In this document: in pieces, positions 29,359 through 39,298 of the stretch
Position numbering within the stretch: position 1 is the first letter of the stretch
How the letters are laid out: every line of letters begins with the position of its first letter
Assembly (NCBI GenBank): GCA_947454735.1
Contig: CANGLK010000004.1
Coordinates: 1-64,000 of the forward strand
Length of the DNA stretch: 64,000 nucleotides
Reading direction: 5' to 3'
Source: Candidatus Nanopelagicaceae bacterium
GTDB taxonomy: Bacteria > Actinomycetota > Actinomycetes > Nanopelagicales > Nanopelagicaceae
Made by a program: the position numbers and the translations under genes
The notes under the pieces: generated by a model
Told to the model about the DNA's origin: nothing
What the model saw: only the letters and a program-made list of their open reading frames with translations
Databases searched by the model: none

Positions 29359-31530
29359 CTACTTAGTTTTTCCTGGCTTCTTAGCCTTTGAAACTTTTGA
29401 TGTCGCTTTTGTTGCAGTGCTCTTTGCGCTCTTCGTTGCAGACTTTGTTGCACGGCCTACTGCGTGCGATGCGGCGATGATTGGACGTAAAACATTTCGC
29501 GACTGAGGGTTCTGTGCATTGCGCTTTAACTGTGGAAGCTCGGCAACGCGAGCGATGATTGCTTCGTGAATCTCCTGCACAGATAGCGTGCCATCGACAA
29601 CGAGATAACGCTCTGGATCAAGAAGAGAAAGCTGCAAGAATTCTTGGCGCACACGCTCGTGGAATTCAACTGGCTCTGCCTCAAGGCGATCAAGTGACTT
29701 CAAACGTCCCAAACCAATTACTGCGGGAAGATCAATCAAGATTGTCAGCGTTGGGTACAAGGTCTCTGTCGCCCAACGATTGATTCGCGCAACCTCACTT
29801 GGAATGAGTACGCGACCTGCACCTTGATATGCAATGGATGAATCCATGTAGCGATCATTAATAACAACTTCGCCCTTAGCAAGTGCTGGACGGATAACAG
29901 TCTCAACGTGGTGTGCGCGATCTGCGGCATACAACAACGCTTCAGCGCGAGGATTAATTGCACCGGTCTCATGGCCTAGCAAAATCTTTCGAAGGCCTTT
30001 ACCGAGATCTGTTCCACCTGGTTCGAATGAGAGAACAACTTCTTCTCCCTCTTGGCGTAACCACTCTGCAAGTAACTTTGATTGTGTTGACTTACCGGTT
30101 CCTTCTCCACCTTCAAAGGAGATAAAGATTCCATCAGTTGATTGTCCGGTAATTGCACCGAGCTCACCTTGCATCGCAGCAAGTACATCTGACCAGAGTG
30201 AAACCTGCGGGCGATCTTTCATCTGACGATATGAGAGAACTCCGATGAAGAGGCCGATTGCACCAGCGATAAGAATTGTGATTTGTGCGCCGTTGTAATC
30301 AAGGCGAATGTTGTAGAACTCGTAATGAATCTTGCCGATTGTCGCTGCAGCGATTGGAGCAATCGCGAGAACTGCCACCAAAGTAATACGGATCAATGAT
30401 TGTACGAAGGCGAAGGTACGGCCGCGGACCTCGTTATTGACCTCCATGCCGAGCATGGTGAAGCCGGTAACCCAGCAAATACCGCTAAAAGCACCGAGAA
30501 TCACAACGATAACAATTGAGATTACAAGGTTTGCAATCAGTGCGAGCAAGATCAAGAAGAAGCCGGCAACTGCAAGTGATGCGCCAAATAAACGGCGGCG
30601 GCTAAATTGTGCAAAGACCTTTGGGCCAAAGGCGATACCGAGTGCAAGACCTGTAAAGACTGATGCGAAGAGAACACCATATGCAGCATCTCCACCGCCG
30701 AGATCTCCTACAAATGTTCGCGCCAATCCAATAACGGCACCGGCTGCAGAGAATGCACCGACCATTCCGATGATCAATCCGCGAATAATCTTGGAAGAGG
30801 CAACTGCCTTCCATCCCTGAATCAGTGACTTACCAATATTTTCATCCGCACCATTTGCAGATGCTGGTCCCTTAGGAATTTCATGGAGTCCGCGGATTGT
30901 CCACGCTGCAAAGAAGAAGCTCAGCGCATTGATGTAGAGAGCGATATCAACTGAGCGCGAAGGAAGAAGTGGACTGATTGCAGCGAGCGCTCCTGCAAAT
31001 AAGGAGAGGAGTGAGAAGAGAACTGCGGCAATTGGCGCTGTTCCATATGCTGCCAAGAGAGAGACTTGGTTTGCATTCTCAAGGCGTTCTTTAGGAACAA
31101 GATTGGGAACAGATGCTTCCTTCGCCGGTGACCAGAAGAGCGTCAGGCACTCAACAAGAATCATCGCCGCGTATAACCAGAAATATGTATGGACAATTGG
31201 AATCGAGATATAGAGCGCACCGCGTAAGAGATCGACGATGACCATCAATCTACGACGATCAAATCGATCTGCGATGACTCCAGCGAGTGGTCCTAAGAAA
31301 ACCGCCGGCAAGAGGCGTGCGATAAAGACACCTGCGATTGCAAAGTTAGCAGTTGCGTATGAGCCACCTGAAAGTTGCGCAGCAAGTGCAGTCGTTGCAA
31401 GAAGACCGAGCCAATCACCCAAAGAGGAGAAGACCATCGAGTTCCATAGCTTTCGAAAAGCTGGAATAGCTAAGACTCCGCGGGTTACCTCTTGAGCGGG
31501 TGCTTCAGGGGTAGGCAGGCCTTTAGACAT
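29359..31530 (-). CDS. tmk: MFS transporter-thymidylate kinase fusion with Lys-rich tail
   Basis: N-terminal MFS helices; C-terminal ISFEGGEGTGKSTQSKLLAEWL and NDRYMDSSIAYQGAGR. Confidence 0.9.
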   Translation of the reverse strand: MSKGLPTPEAPAQEVTRGVLAIPAFRKLWNSMVFSSLGDWLGLLATTALAAQLSGGSYATANFAIAGVFIARLLPAVFLGPLAGVIADRFDRRRLMVIVDLLRGALYISIPIVHTYFWLYAAMILVECLTLFWSPAKEASVPNLVPKERLENANQVSLLAAYGTAPIAAVLFSLLSLFAGALAAISPLLPSRSVDIALYINALSFFFAAWTIRGLHEIPKGPASANGADENIGKSLIQGWKAVASSKIIRGLIIGMVGAFSAAGAVIGLARTFVGDLGGGDAAYGVLFASVFTGLALGIAFGPKVFAQFSRRRLFGASLAVAGFFLILLALIANLVISIVIVVILGAFSGICWVTGFTMLGMEVNNEVRGRTFAFVQSLIRITLVAVLAIAPIAAATIGKIHYEFYNIRLDYNGAQITILIAGAIGLFIGVLSYRQMKDRPQVSLWSDVLAAMQGELGAITGQSTDGIFISFEGGEGTGKSTQSKLLAEWLRQEGEEVVLSFEPGGTDLGKGLRKILLGHETGAINPRAEALLYAADRAHHVETVIRPALAKGEVVINDRYMDSSIAYQGAGRVLIPSEVARINRWATETLYPTLTILIDLPAVIGLGRLKSLDRLEAEPVEFHERVRQEFLQLSLLDPERYLVVDGTLSVQEIHEAIIARVAELPQLKRNAQNPQSRNVLRPIIAASHAVGRATKSATKSAKSTATKATSKVSKAKKPGKTK

Positions 31531-31608
31531 AGTGGTGAGTCTATCGCCGAGCGCTTATGCCTCGATATTGCCTGACAGGTCAAGATATTTATGCACAGAT
31601 ATTACTAT

Positions 31609-31633
31609 GTAGCACATTTTGTGATTGTGCTAC
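31609..31633. promoter_or_regulatory. Putative TA operator: GTAGCACA-N9-TGTGCTAC
   Basis: Perfect 8-bp inverted repeat ending 9 nt before the antitoxin ATG. Confidence 0.65.
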
Positions 31634-31642
31634 TTTTACTCT

Positions 31643-31996
31643 ATGACTACCAAGCCAAAGGCGAGCAAGGCTAAGAAGGTTGCCGCAAAGAAGACAGAAT
31701 CAAATGTTGAAGCCGAACTTCACAAGGTCGTTGGGGTGCGTGAACTACGTCAACAAGCATCGCGTGTGCTTGATTTAGTAAAGAGAGGTGAGGTGATCGT
31801 TGTGACAGAACATGGAACTCCGATTGCAGAGATTGTTCCAATTAAGAAGACCAAGTTAGAACGTCTCATTGAGCAAGGGGCGGTTACACCGGCTCAGAGA
31901 CCTTTTAATGTAGATCGCTGGAGCAATACAGACGGACCCAGGTATCCCGAAGCACTTGAACTCTTTCTGAAAGAGCGTCGCGAGGCTCGCTATTGA
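31643..31996 (+). CDS. Type II antitoxin, Phd/YefM family
   Basis: VVGVRELRQQASRVLDLVKRGEVIVVTEHGTPIAEIVP. Confidence 0.85.
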   Translation: MTTKPKASKAKKVAAKKTESNVEAELHKVVGVRELRQQASRVLDLVKRGEVIVVTEHGTPIAEIVPIKKTKLERLIEQGAVTPAQRPFNVDRWSNTDGPRYPEALELFLKERREARY

Positions 31997-32379
31997 TTAA
32001 GTACTTCGATAGCTCTGTACTGCTTCAGATTATTCTTAATCTTGGTGATCGCACATTTCTAAATCAATTTTCTCAGCGGGAGAACTTCACCTCGCGCTTA
32101 AGCCAAGTTGAAGTTCTGCGTACAGTGATGAAGATAAAGCCTGAATTAATTGATGATGCAATAGATCTATTAATGGAACTTCAATTTATTGAAATTACAA
32201 ATCGTGTTATAGACAACGCATCTAGCTACCCGCAGGACATTTCTCTCAAGAGCTCTGACGCAATTCATATGGCTACCGCTGAGTCACTACTGGATGTCGA
32301 TGATGTCCTTGTTACCTTCGATAAGCAGATGGCTCTCAATGCCGAACGGTTGGGAATTAAAGTTCTTACTTCTTCTTAG
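31993..32379 (+). CDS. Type II toxin, PIN domain (VapC family)
   Basis: YFDSSVLLQIIL, LKSSDAIHMATAESL, LVTFDKQM; TTG start overlapping antitoxin stop. Confidence 0.85.
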   Translation: MIKYFDSSVLLQIILNLGDRTFLNQFSQRENFTSRLSQVEVLRTVMKIKPELIDDAIDLLMELQFIEITNRVIDNASSYPQDISLKSSDAIHMATAESLLDVDDVLVTFDKQMALNAERLGIKVLTSS

Positions 32380-35134
32380 CTGCTGATTTCTTTTTTGTTG
32401 CAGCTTTCTTTACAACGTTCTTCGTCAAAGTAGGTGGCTTATCGCCTGCCTTCTTTGGAGCCGCCTTCTTACGAGACTTCTTCGGTGTTGGGCCATTCTC
32501 AGCCTCCCACGCGCGTCGGCCGGCAAGAAGTTCAAGTCCGCGCTCAAGTGTCATCGCCTCAAGAGTGTCACCGCGGCGAAGAGTCGCATTGGTCTCGCCA
32601 TCGGTGACATACATACCGAAGCGACCATCTTTAATGATCACAGCCTTCTCAGAACCAGGATCGACGCCAAGCTCTTTCAGTGGAGGCTTTGCAACACCGC
32701 GGCGGCGCTCCTTTGGCTTTGAATAAATATCGAGCGCTTCATCTAATGTGATTGAGAAGAGCTGCTCTTCAGATGTAAGTGTTCGTGAGTCAACGCCTGC
32801 CTTGAGATATGGACCGTATCGACCATTCTGCACAGTGATCTCATCACCTGATGAGTTGGTACCAAGTACACGTGGAAGCGAGAGAAGTTGCAGCGCATCA
32901 TCCAAAGTGATGGTGTCGAGATTCATCGTCGAGAGAAGGGATGCCGTCTTTGGCTTTGGAGCATCAGCCTTCTTGCGCTTCTTCTTCGGTGTTCCATCTT
33001 CCTTTAACTCAACAGGCTCTTCAGGGAAGATCTCTGTGATGTAAGGACCGAAGCGTCCGCTCTTTGCAACAACTTCAAGCCCAGTCACTGGATCGATTCC
33101 AAGATCACGTTCACCAGATGGTGCAGCCAATAGTTCGATTGCCTTAGAAAGAGTCAACTCATCTGGCGCCATATTTTCAGGGATATTGGCTAGCTTTCGC
33201 TCGCCATCATCGTAATTCTCTTGCAGGTATGCGCCATAACGACCGACGCGAATCTCAATCGCATCGGAGAGATTCATTGTATTTGTAGCACGGGCATCGA
33301 TATTGCCGAGATCTTGTGACAGCTCATCAAGACCTGGTTCGCCATCATGGCCGTAATAGAAATCGCGTAACCAATCGATACGTGATGCCTCACCAGATGC
33401 AATCTTGTCGAGATCTTCCTCCATCGATGCGGTGAAGTCATAATCAACGAGCTTTGTAAAATGTGATTCAAGTAAGCCTGTTACAGAAAATGCCAAGAAT
33501 GTTGGAACTAGTGCGCGGCCACGCTTATTTACATATCCACGATCTTGAATAGTTTGAATGATCGATGCGAATGTTGAAGGGCGACCGATACCGAGTTCTT
33601 CCAACTTCTTTACAAGAGTTGGCTCTGTGTAACGCGCTGGTGGCTTTGTATCGTGGCCTTCACATGAGTACTCGTTGACCTTTACAGATTGACCAACTGA
33701 CATTGTAGGAAGCCTGCGATCTACGTTCTCTTCATCTTTACTATCTTCGGTGACAATCTCATCGTATGCAGCGAGGAATCCAGGAAATGTAATGACGCTT
33801 CCATTTGCGCGGAAGATTGCATCTTTTCCATCTGCTGTCTTTACATCAAAGTCAACGCGCATCTGCATCTTCTTAGCATCTGCCATCTGTGAGGCAACGG
33901 TGCGCTTCCAAATCAAGTCATAGAGTGCGAACTCATCACGAGTTAACTCTGGAGCTAACTCACCAGGTGTCTTAAATACATCTCCAGCAGGGCGAATCGC
34001 TTCGTGCGCCTCTTGTGCATTCTTTGTCTTACCTTGATAAACGCGCGCTGTCTCATATACATGATCTGCACCGTATAAAGATTTAGCGGCAGCGCGCGAC
34101 GCCTTAATTGCCTGCTCGCTCAAGTTAATGGAGTCGGTACGCATGTAGGTGATGTAACCGTTTTCATAGAGTCGTTGTGCAACGCGCATAGTGATCTGTG
34201 CGCCCCAACCGAGTCGGCTACCTGCATCTTGCTGCATCGTTGATGTTGTAAAAGGTGGCTTAGGACGCTCAGTTCGTGGAGATTCCTCCATCGATTTTAC
34301 GGTTAGAGGCGAGCCTTTGAGAGACTCAACCAGAGACTTTGCTGCGCTCTCATCGAGGAGCAAAATATCTTTCAGTGACTTCTCTTTAACTGCGCCATCT
34401 GCACCGAAGTCAGAAGTTGATGCAACCTTCTTATTATTGACTGATAATAAACGTGCAGAGAATCCTAAATTTGTTGCAGCATCGAGATCCCACCAAGATG
34501 ATGAGATGAAAGCCATGCGTTCGCGTTCCTTCTCAACAATCAGACGCGTTGCAACAGATTGCACGCGACCTGCTGAGATACGTGGCATAACTTTCTTCCA
34601 AAGAACCGGAGAGAGTCGGTATCCATAGAGACGATCGAGAACGCGACGAGTCTCTTGGGCATCAATGAGGTTGTAATCAAGGTCGCGAGTATTTTCTACA
34701 GCGGCTTGAATCGCCTCTTCAGTAATCTCATTGAAGACCATGCGCTTAATTGGAATCTTTGGTTGCAAGACCTCAATGAGGTGCCATGCAATCGCTTCAC
34801 CTTCGCGGTCTTCGTCAGTTGCGAGAAGGATCTCTTGAGCGCCCTTCATCAACTCCTTGAGCTCGGCAACTTTCGCCTTCTTATCGGGGTTGATGACATA
34901 TAAAGGTGCGAAATCATTTTCGATATCGACGCCCTCTTTAGACCAGGCTAGCTTCTTAACTTCCTTAGGGATATCGGCTGCGCGCTGCGGAAGGTCGCGG
35001 ATATGACCGACGCTAGCCTCGACGATGTAACCATCGCCGAGGTAGCCGCCAATCTTGCGAGCCTTTGCAGGGGACTCAACGATGACGAGCGTCTTGAGCT
35101 CGCCAGCGCTAGAGCCTGCTTTTTTCGAAGCCAT
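32366..35134 (-). CDS. topA: DNA topoisomerase I with Lys-rich tail
   Basis: LVIVESPAKARKIGGYLG, LATDEDREGEAIAWHL, YITYMRTDS; repeated C-terminal GRFGPYI-type modules. Confidence 0.95.
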   Translation of the reverse strand: MASKKAGSSAGELKTLVIVESPAKARKIGGYLGDGYIVEASVGHIRDLPQRAADIPKEVKKLAWSKEGVDIENDFAPLYVINPDKKAKVAELKELMKGAQEILLATDEDREGEAIAWHLIEVLQPKIPIKRMVFNEITEEAIQAAVENTRDLDYNLIDAQETRRVLDRLYGYRLSPVLWKKVMPRISAGRVQSVATRLIVEKERERMAFISSSWWDLDAATNLGFSARLLSVNNKKVASTSDFGADGAVKEKSLKDILLLDESAAKSLVESLKGSPLTVKSMEESPRTERPKPPFTTSTMQQDAGSRLGWGAQITMRVAQRLYENGYITYMRTDSINLSEQAIKASRAAAKSLYGADHVYETARVYQGKTKNAQEAHEAIRPAGDVFKTPGELAPELTRDEFALYDLIWKRTVASQMADAKKMQMRVDFDVKTADGKDAIFRANGSVITFPGFLAAYDEIVTEDSKDEENVDRRLPTMSVGQSVKVNEYSCEGHDTKPPARYTEPTLVKKLEELGIGRPSTFASIIQTIQDRGYVNKRGRALVPTFLAFSVTGLLESHFTKLVDYDFTASMEEDLDKIASGEASRIDWLRDFYYGHDGEPGLDELSQDLGNIDARATNTMNLSDAIEIRVGRYGAYLQENYDDGERKLANIPENMAPDELTLSKAIELLAAPSGERDLGIDPVTGLEVVAKSGRFGPYITEIFPEEPVELKEDGTPKKKRKKADAPKPKTASLLSTMNLDTITLDDALQLLSLPRVLGTNSSGDEITVQNGRYGPYLKAGVDSRTLTSEEQLFSITLDEALDIYSKPKERRRGVAKPPLKELGVDPGSEKAVIIKDGRFGMYVTDGETNATLRRGDTLEAMTLERGLELLAGRRAWEAENGPTPKKSRKKAAPKKAGDKPPTLTKNVVKKAATKKKSAAKKK

Positions 35135-35158
35135 AAAGGTGGGGAAGTACCTTTCTTC

Positions 35159-37441
35159 TTAGTACTGAATGCCGACAGCGTGGTGGCGACGGTTACGTAC
35201 CAATGCACCAACGATGATCAAGGTTGCAAGACCACATGTAAGTGCAATCTTCCAATCCTGGCCATTGAGTGAGAACTCAACGATTGCAGGAGTAACGAGG
35301 AGACCAACGAGGTTCATCACCTTGATAAGTGGGTTAATTGCAGGACCTGCTGTGTCCTTAAATGGATCTCCAACAGTGTCACCAACAACTGTTGCAGCGT
35401 GAGCTTCTGAGCCCTTGCCACCATAGTTGCCATCTTCAACCATCTTCTTCGCATTATCCCAAGCACCGCCTGAGTTAGAGAGGAAGACAGCCATCAAAGT
35501 ACCTGTACCGATTGCACCAGCAAGGAATGCACCGAGTGCGCCAACTCCGAGACCGAAGCCAACTGAGATTGGTGCCATCACTGCAAGGATTCCTGGAGTT
35601 GCAAGTTCACGGAGTGAGTCGCGTGTACAGATATCTACAACGCGGCCGTATTCAGGCTTCTCTGTTCCGTTCATGATTCCTGGGTGCTCATGGAACTGCT
35701 TACGTACTTCAACAACAACTGCGCCTGCTGCCTTAGATACTGCATTGACTGCAAGACCTGAGAAGAGGAATACAACTGATGCACCGATGATCAAACCAAC
35801 GAGGTTACGAGGAGATGCGATATCGAGAACGCCCTGATACTGAAGTTCAGATGTTGCACGACCGACCTTAACAACTGCCTCCTTGATTGCATCTGTAAAT
35901 GCACCGAACAAAGCTGTCGCTGCGAGAACTGCTGTTGCGATTGCAATTCCCTTTGTGATCGCCTTAGTTGTATTACCAACTGCGTCGAGTGATGTAAGGA
36001 TCTGTGCTGACTCGCCCTTTACATCGCCTGACATCTCAGCGATACCTTGTGCGTTATCTGAGATTGGACCGAATGTATCCATCGCAACGATGACGCCAAC
36101 AGTTGTAAGAAGTCCTGTTCCTGCCAATGAGATTGCAAAGAGTGATAGGACGATTGAACCGCCACCGAGCAAGAATGCTCCGAAGACAGCTGCTGCGATG
36201 AGAAGTGCTGAGTAAACAGCTGATTCAAAACCAACAGAGATACCAGCGAGAATTACTGTTGCTGCGCCAGTCTGTGAAGCTGATGAGACATCATTTACTG
36301 GACGCTTGCCAACCTCTGTAAAGAAGCCTGTAAGTACCTGAATTGCAGCGGCGAGAACGATTCCGATGATTACTGCACCTAGCGCGAATACGCGTGGGTT
36401 GAGATTGCCGGCTTCTGTAGCAACTTCAGTTGAGTAATTTGTAAGGAGATTGAACTTAGCTGGAAGGTAGGTAAATGTTGCAAGGCCTGTAAGTCCTGCG
36501 CTAATCAATGCAGAGATAAAGAATGAGCGGTTGATCGCTGTCATCGCTGACTTATCTGTTGAACGAAGCTTTGTAGCAAAGATTCCGATCACAGCTGTGA
36601 TGATTCCGATTGCCGGAACGATCAATGGATAGATAAGACCTTCGTTACCGAATGCTGCCTTACCAAGAATCAAAGCTGCAACGAGCGTTACTGCATATGA
36701 CTCGAACAAGTCTGCAGCCATACCAGCACAGTCACCGACGTTATCGCCGACGTTATCTGCAATTGTTGCAGCGTTACGTGGGTCATCTTCTGGAATGTTC
36801 TTCTCAACTTTACCGACGAGGTCTGCGCCTACGTCAGCTGCCTTTGTGAAGATACCGCCGCCGACGCGCATAAACATCGCGAGCATTGCAGCACCGAAAC
36901 CGAAACCTTCGAGAACAACTGGTGCATTCTCGCGGTAGAGAATTACAACAAGTGAAGCTCCAACGAGTCCGAGGCCGACAGTTGTCATACCGACAACGCC
37001 ACCTGTACGGAATGCGATTTGAACTGCCTTGGTGCCATCCTTCTGACGAGCAGCTTCTGCAACGCGAACATTTGCGCGTACAGCAAGCCACATACCGTTG
37101 TAACCGACGAGAGCTGAGAAGCCTGCGCCGAGAAGGAAGAAGATTGAACGGCCGATACGGATTGTTGTTGTATCAGCAGGGAGAGCGAAGAGTAGGAAGA
37201 AGACGATTCCTACGAAATATGAAAGTGTCCGGAACTGGCGGTGCAGGTATGCAGCTGCGCCTTCCTGGACTGCGCCCGCGATCTCGCGCATCTTCTCGGT
37301 TCCATCGCTTGCGGCGAGGACCTGTGCGCGTAGGGCTACGGCGATAGCGAGCGCGCCAAGGGCGACTGCTAGAACCACGAATGTGATATTTAGGTTAGAC
37401 CCGGTGACCTGCACCAGTGAATTAGCGGCAGAAGCGCGCAT
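35159..37441 (-). CDS. hppA: Membrane-bound proton-translocating pyrophosphatase
   Basis: GGIFTKAADVGADLVGKVEKNIPEDDPRNAATIADNVGDNVGDCAGMAADLFESY; RBS before ATG at 37441. Confidence 0.95.
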   Translation of the reverse strand: MRASAANSLVQVTGSNLNITFVVLAVALGALAIAVALRAQVLAASDGTEKMREIAGAVQEGAAAYLHRQFRTLSYFVGIVFFLLFALPADTTTIRIGRSIFFLLGAGFSALVGYNGMWLAVRANVRVAEAARQKDGTKAVQIAFRTGGVVGMTTVGLGLVGASLVVILYRENAPVVLEGFGFGAAMLAMFMRVGGGIFTKAADVGADLVGKVEKNIPEDDPRNAATIADNVGDNVGDCAGMAADLFESYAVTLVAALILGKAAFGNEGLIYPLIVPAIGIITAVIGIFATKLRSTDKSAMTAINRSFFISALISAGLTGLATFTYLPAKFNLLTNYSTEVATEAGNLNPRVFALGAVIIGIVLAAAIQVLTGFFTEVGKRPVNDVSSASQTGAATVILAGISVGFESAVYSALLIAAAVFGAFLLGGGSIVLSLFAISLAGTGLLTTVGVIVAMDTFGPISDNAQGIAEMSGDVKGESAQILTSLDAVGNTTKAITKGIAIATAVLAATALFGAFTDAIKEAVVKVGRATSELQYQGVLDIASPRNLVGLIIGASVVFLFSGLAVNAVSKAAGAVVVEVRKQFHEHPGIMNGTEKPEYGRVVDICTRDSLRELATPGILAVMAPISVGFGLGVGALGAFLAGAIGTGTLMAVFLSNSGGAWDNAKKMVEDGNYGGKGSEAHAATVVGDTVGDPFKDTAGPAINPLIKVMNLVGLLVTPAIVEFSLNGQDWKIALTCGLATLIIVGALVRNRRHHAVGIQY

Positions 37442-37549
37442 GTTTCTCCTCCGTTGGAGATTCAGTGCGGCCACATGAAGCGTGGCCACGGCTGAGGCGA
37501 GTCTACATATACATATCTATTACAGGTCAAAAATCGAGCGTGATTTTTC

Positions 37550-39244
37550 CTAAGCACGTACCCAGACTGTGGCAGCGGGCGGAAGGCTATTGGCGCGAGA
37601 GATTTGGCCATGGATGAGGTAGAGGCCGGCAGGGGTGAGAGGTTGTGAGGAGTGGAGGATCTGCGCCTTCTCGCCTAAGGCGCTCATAAAGTCGTAATAG
37701 CCATTGCCGAAGTTGGTGATGCAGTGCCATCCATTTGGGCGAGAGAAATGCAGGACGTGCTTCTCACCTGTCTCATGCCAGGTCAACTCTTCTGGTGCAA
37801 CTAGCTCCTTACGAAGTGCTAGCGCCTGTCTAAAAGTTGATAGTGGTGAGGTTGCATCCTTTGATTCAACTTCAACCGACTTCTCTGCAAACCACTGTGG
37901 TTGAGGCAGATGCGCCTTGCCATCTCCAAATCCGAAAGAGGAACCTGTAGATGTCCATGGCAGTGGAACGCGACAACCATCGCGACCTTTATCTGCTTTC
38001 AAGTTACGTAAATATTGTGGATCTTGAATTTCACTCTCTGGAATATCGATAACTTCAAAGAGTCCGAGCTCTTCACCTTGGTAGATATATGTACAACCAG
38101 GAAGAGCCATGATTAACATCGATGCAGCGATTGCAGAATTGAGCCCAGCAACTTCATCAAGGGGATGTGTCGTGCCGCCTGAGTTCTTCCATCGCAGGCG
38201 ATCTACAGTGGGATGAAGTCCATACTTTGTTGCAGGTCGCATCTGATCATGGTTGTTGATAGTCCATGTTGAGGATGACCCTTGTGATTTCGCAGCAGCT
38301 AATCCGCGTTCAATGACGGTGCGATATTCGGTGGCGTTAAAGTTTGCCTCAAGGAGTTCAAAGTTAAATGCTTGTCCTAACTCATCAGGGCTTGCATATC
38401 GAGCAAGGCGCTCTGCAGGTGCATATGCCTCAGCAACGGCAACTCGTGGCGGGTTATAGGTATCAAATAATCTGCGCCACTCTTTATAAATTTCATGTAC
38501 ATCATCGCGGTCAAAGAGAATATCTTGACCCGGTGCGCGATTGGTCAGCCCTGGAAATTTTTCCTGATCTTTCAATGGCTCTGATAAATCCTTCTTCAAC
38601 ATATGCGCCACATCGATTCGGAAACCATCGACGCCACGATCTGCCCAGAATTTAAGTGTGAGTAGAAATTCATCATGGACTTCGCGGTTATCCCAGTTAA
38701 AGTCAGGTTGTTCTGGTGCAAATAGGTGACAGAACCACTGGTTGTGCTTGCCACCGTGGATAGATTCGCGACTCCATGCGCTCGGTGCGAAGTGTGATGG
38801 CCAGTTAGTTGGTGGAAGTTCACCATTTTCACCCTTGCCATCGCGGAAGATGTAACGGTTACGCGCTGCCGAACCTGGCTCTGAATTAATCGCCTCTTGG
38901 AACCAGATGTGTCTATTTGATGAGTGGTTAGGGACGATATCTACAAATAATCTAATTCCAGCTTCGTGTAACTTACTGAGAAGTTCATCGAAGTCATCGA
39001 GTGTTCCAAGTTTTGGATCCACATCGCGATAATCATCGACATCGTAACCACCGTCGGCAAGTGCTGATGGATAGAAAGGAGATAGCCAGACTGCATCAAC
39101 GCTAAGGGAGGATAGGTAATCAATCTTTGTGGTGATGCCTTTGATATCACCGAGACCATCACCATTGGAATCTTTAAAACTACGGGGATAGATTTGATAG
39201 ATAACGGCTTGGCGCCACCAATCTCTCTCTGACGTTAGCCCCAT
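37550..39244 (-). CDS. Alpha-glucosidase (GH13)
   Basis: WWRQAVIYQIYPRSFKDSNGDGLGDIKGI, DGFRIDVAHM, NNHDQ. Confidence 0.9.
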   Translation of the reverse strand: MGLTSERDWWRQAVIYQIYPRSFKDSNGDGLGDIKGITTKIDYLSSLSVDAVWLSPFYPSALADGGYDVDDYRDVDPKLGTLDDFDELLSKLHEAGIRLFVDIVPNHSSNRHIWFQEAINSEPGSAARNRYIFRDGKGENGELPPTNWPSHFAPSAWSRESIHGGKHNQWFCHLFAPEQPDFNWDNREVHDEFLLTLKFWADRGVDGFRIDVAHMLKKDLSEPLKDQEKFPGLTNRAPGQDILFDRDDVHEIYKEWRRLFDTYNPPRVAVAEAYAPAERLARYASPDELGQAFNFELLEANFNATEYRTVIERGLAAAKSQGSSSTWTINNHDQMRPATKYGLHPTVDRLRWKNSGGTTHPLDEVAGLNSAIAASMLIMALPGCTYIYQGEELGLFEVIDIPESEIQDPQYLRNLKADKGRDGCRVPLPWTSTGSSFGFGDGKAHLPQPQWFAEKSVEVESKDATSPLSTFRQALALRKELVAPEELTWHETGEKHVLHFSRPNGWHCITNFGNGYYDFMSALGEKAQILHSSQPLTPAGLYLIHGQISRANSLPPAATVWVRA

Positions 39245-39267
39245 TGTTCTTCCCTCAACCCTTGTCT

Positions 39268-39283
39268 TTTGCAGTTTTTTGCA
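39268..39283. promoter_or_regulatory. Candidate LacI-family operator TTTGCAGTTTTTTGCA
   Basis: TGCA-N6-TGCA between divergent GH13 and lacI genes; 14/16 identical to 43586-43601. Confidence 0.45.
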
Positions 39284-39298
39284 TATTCTTTCCCTATT

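Noticed and set aside
29359-31530. MFS-thymidylate kinase fusion as an assembly chimera or novel fusion
   Set aside because: The same fusion architecture is known for actinobacterial Tmk; frame is continuous
36886-37347. Arg-rich antisense ORF opposite hppA, and similar ORFs opposite topA and dnaK
   Set aside because: Skewed composition typical of out-of-frame translation of conserved genes
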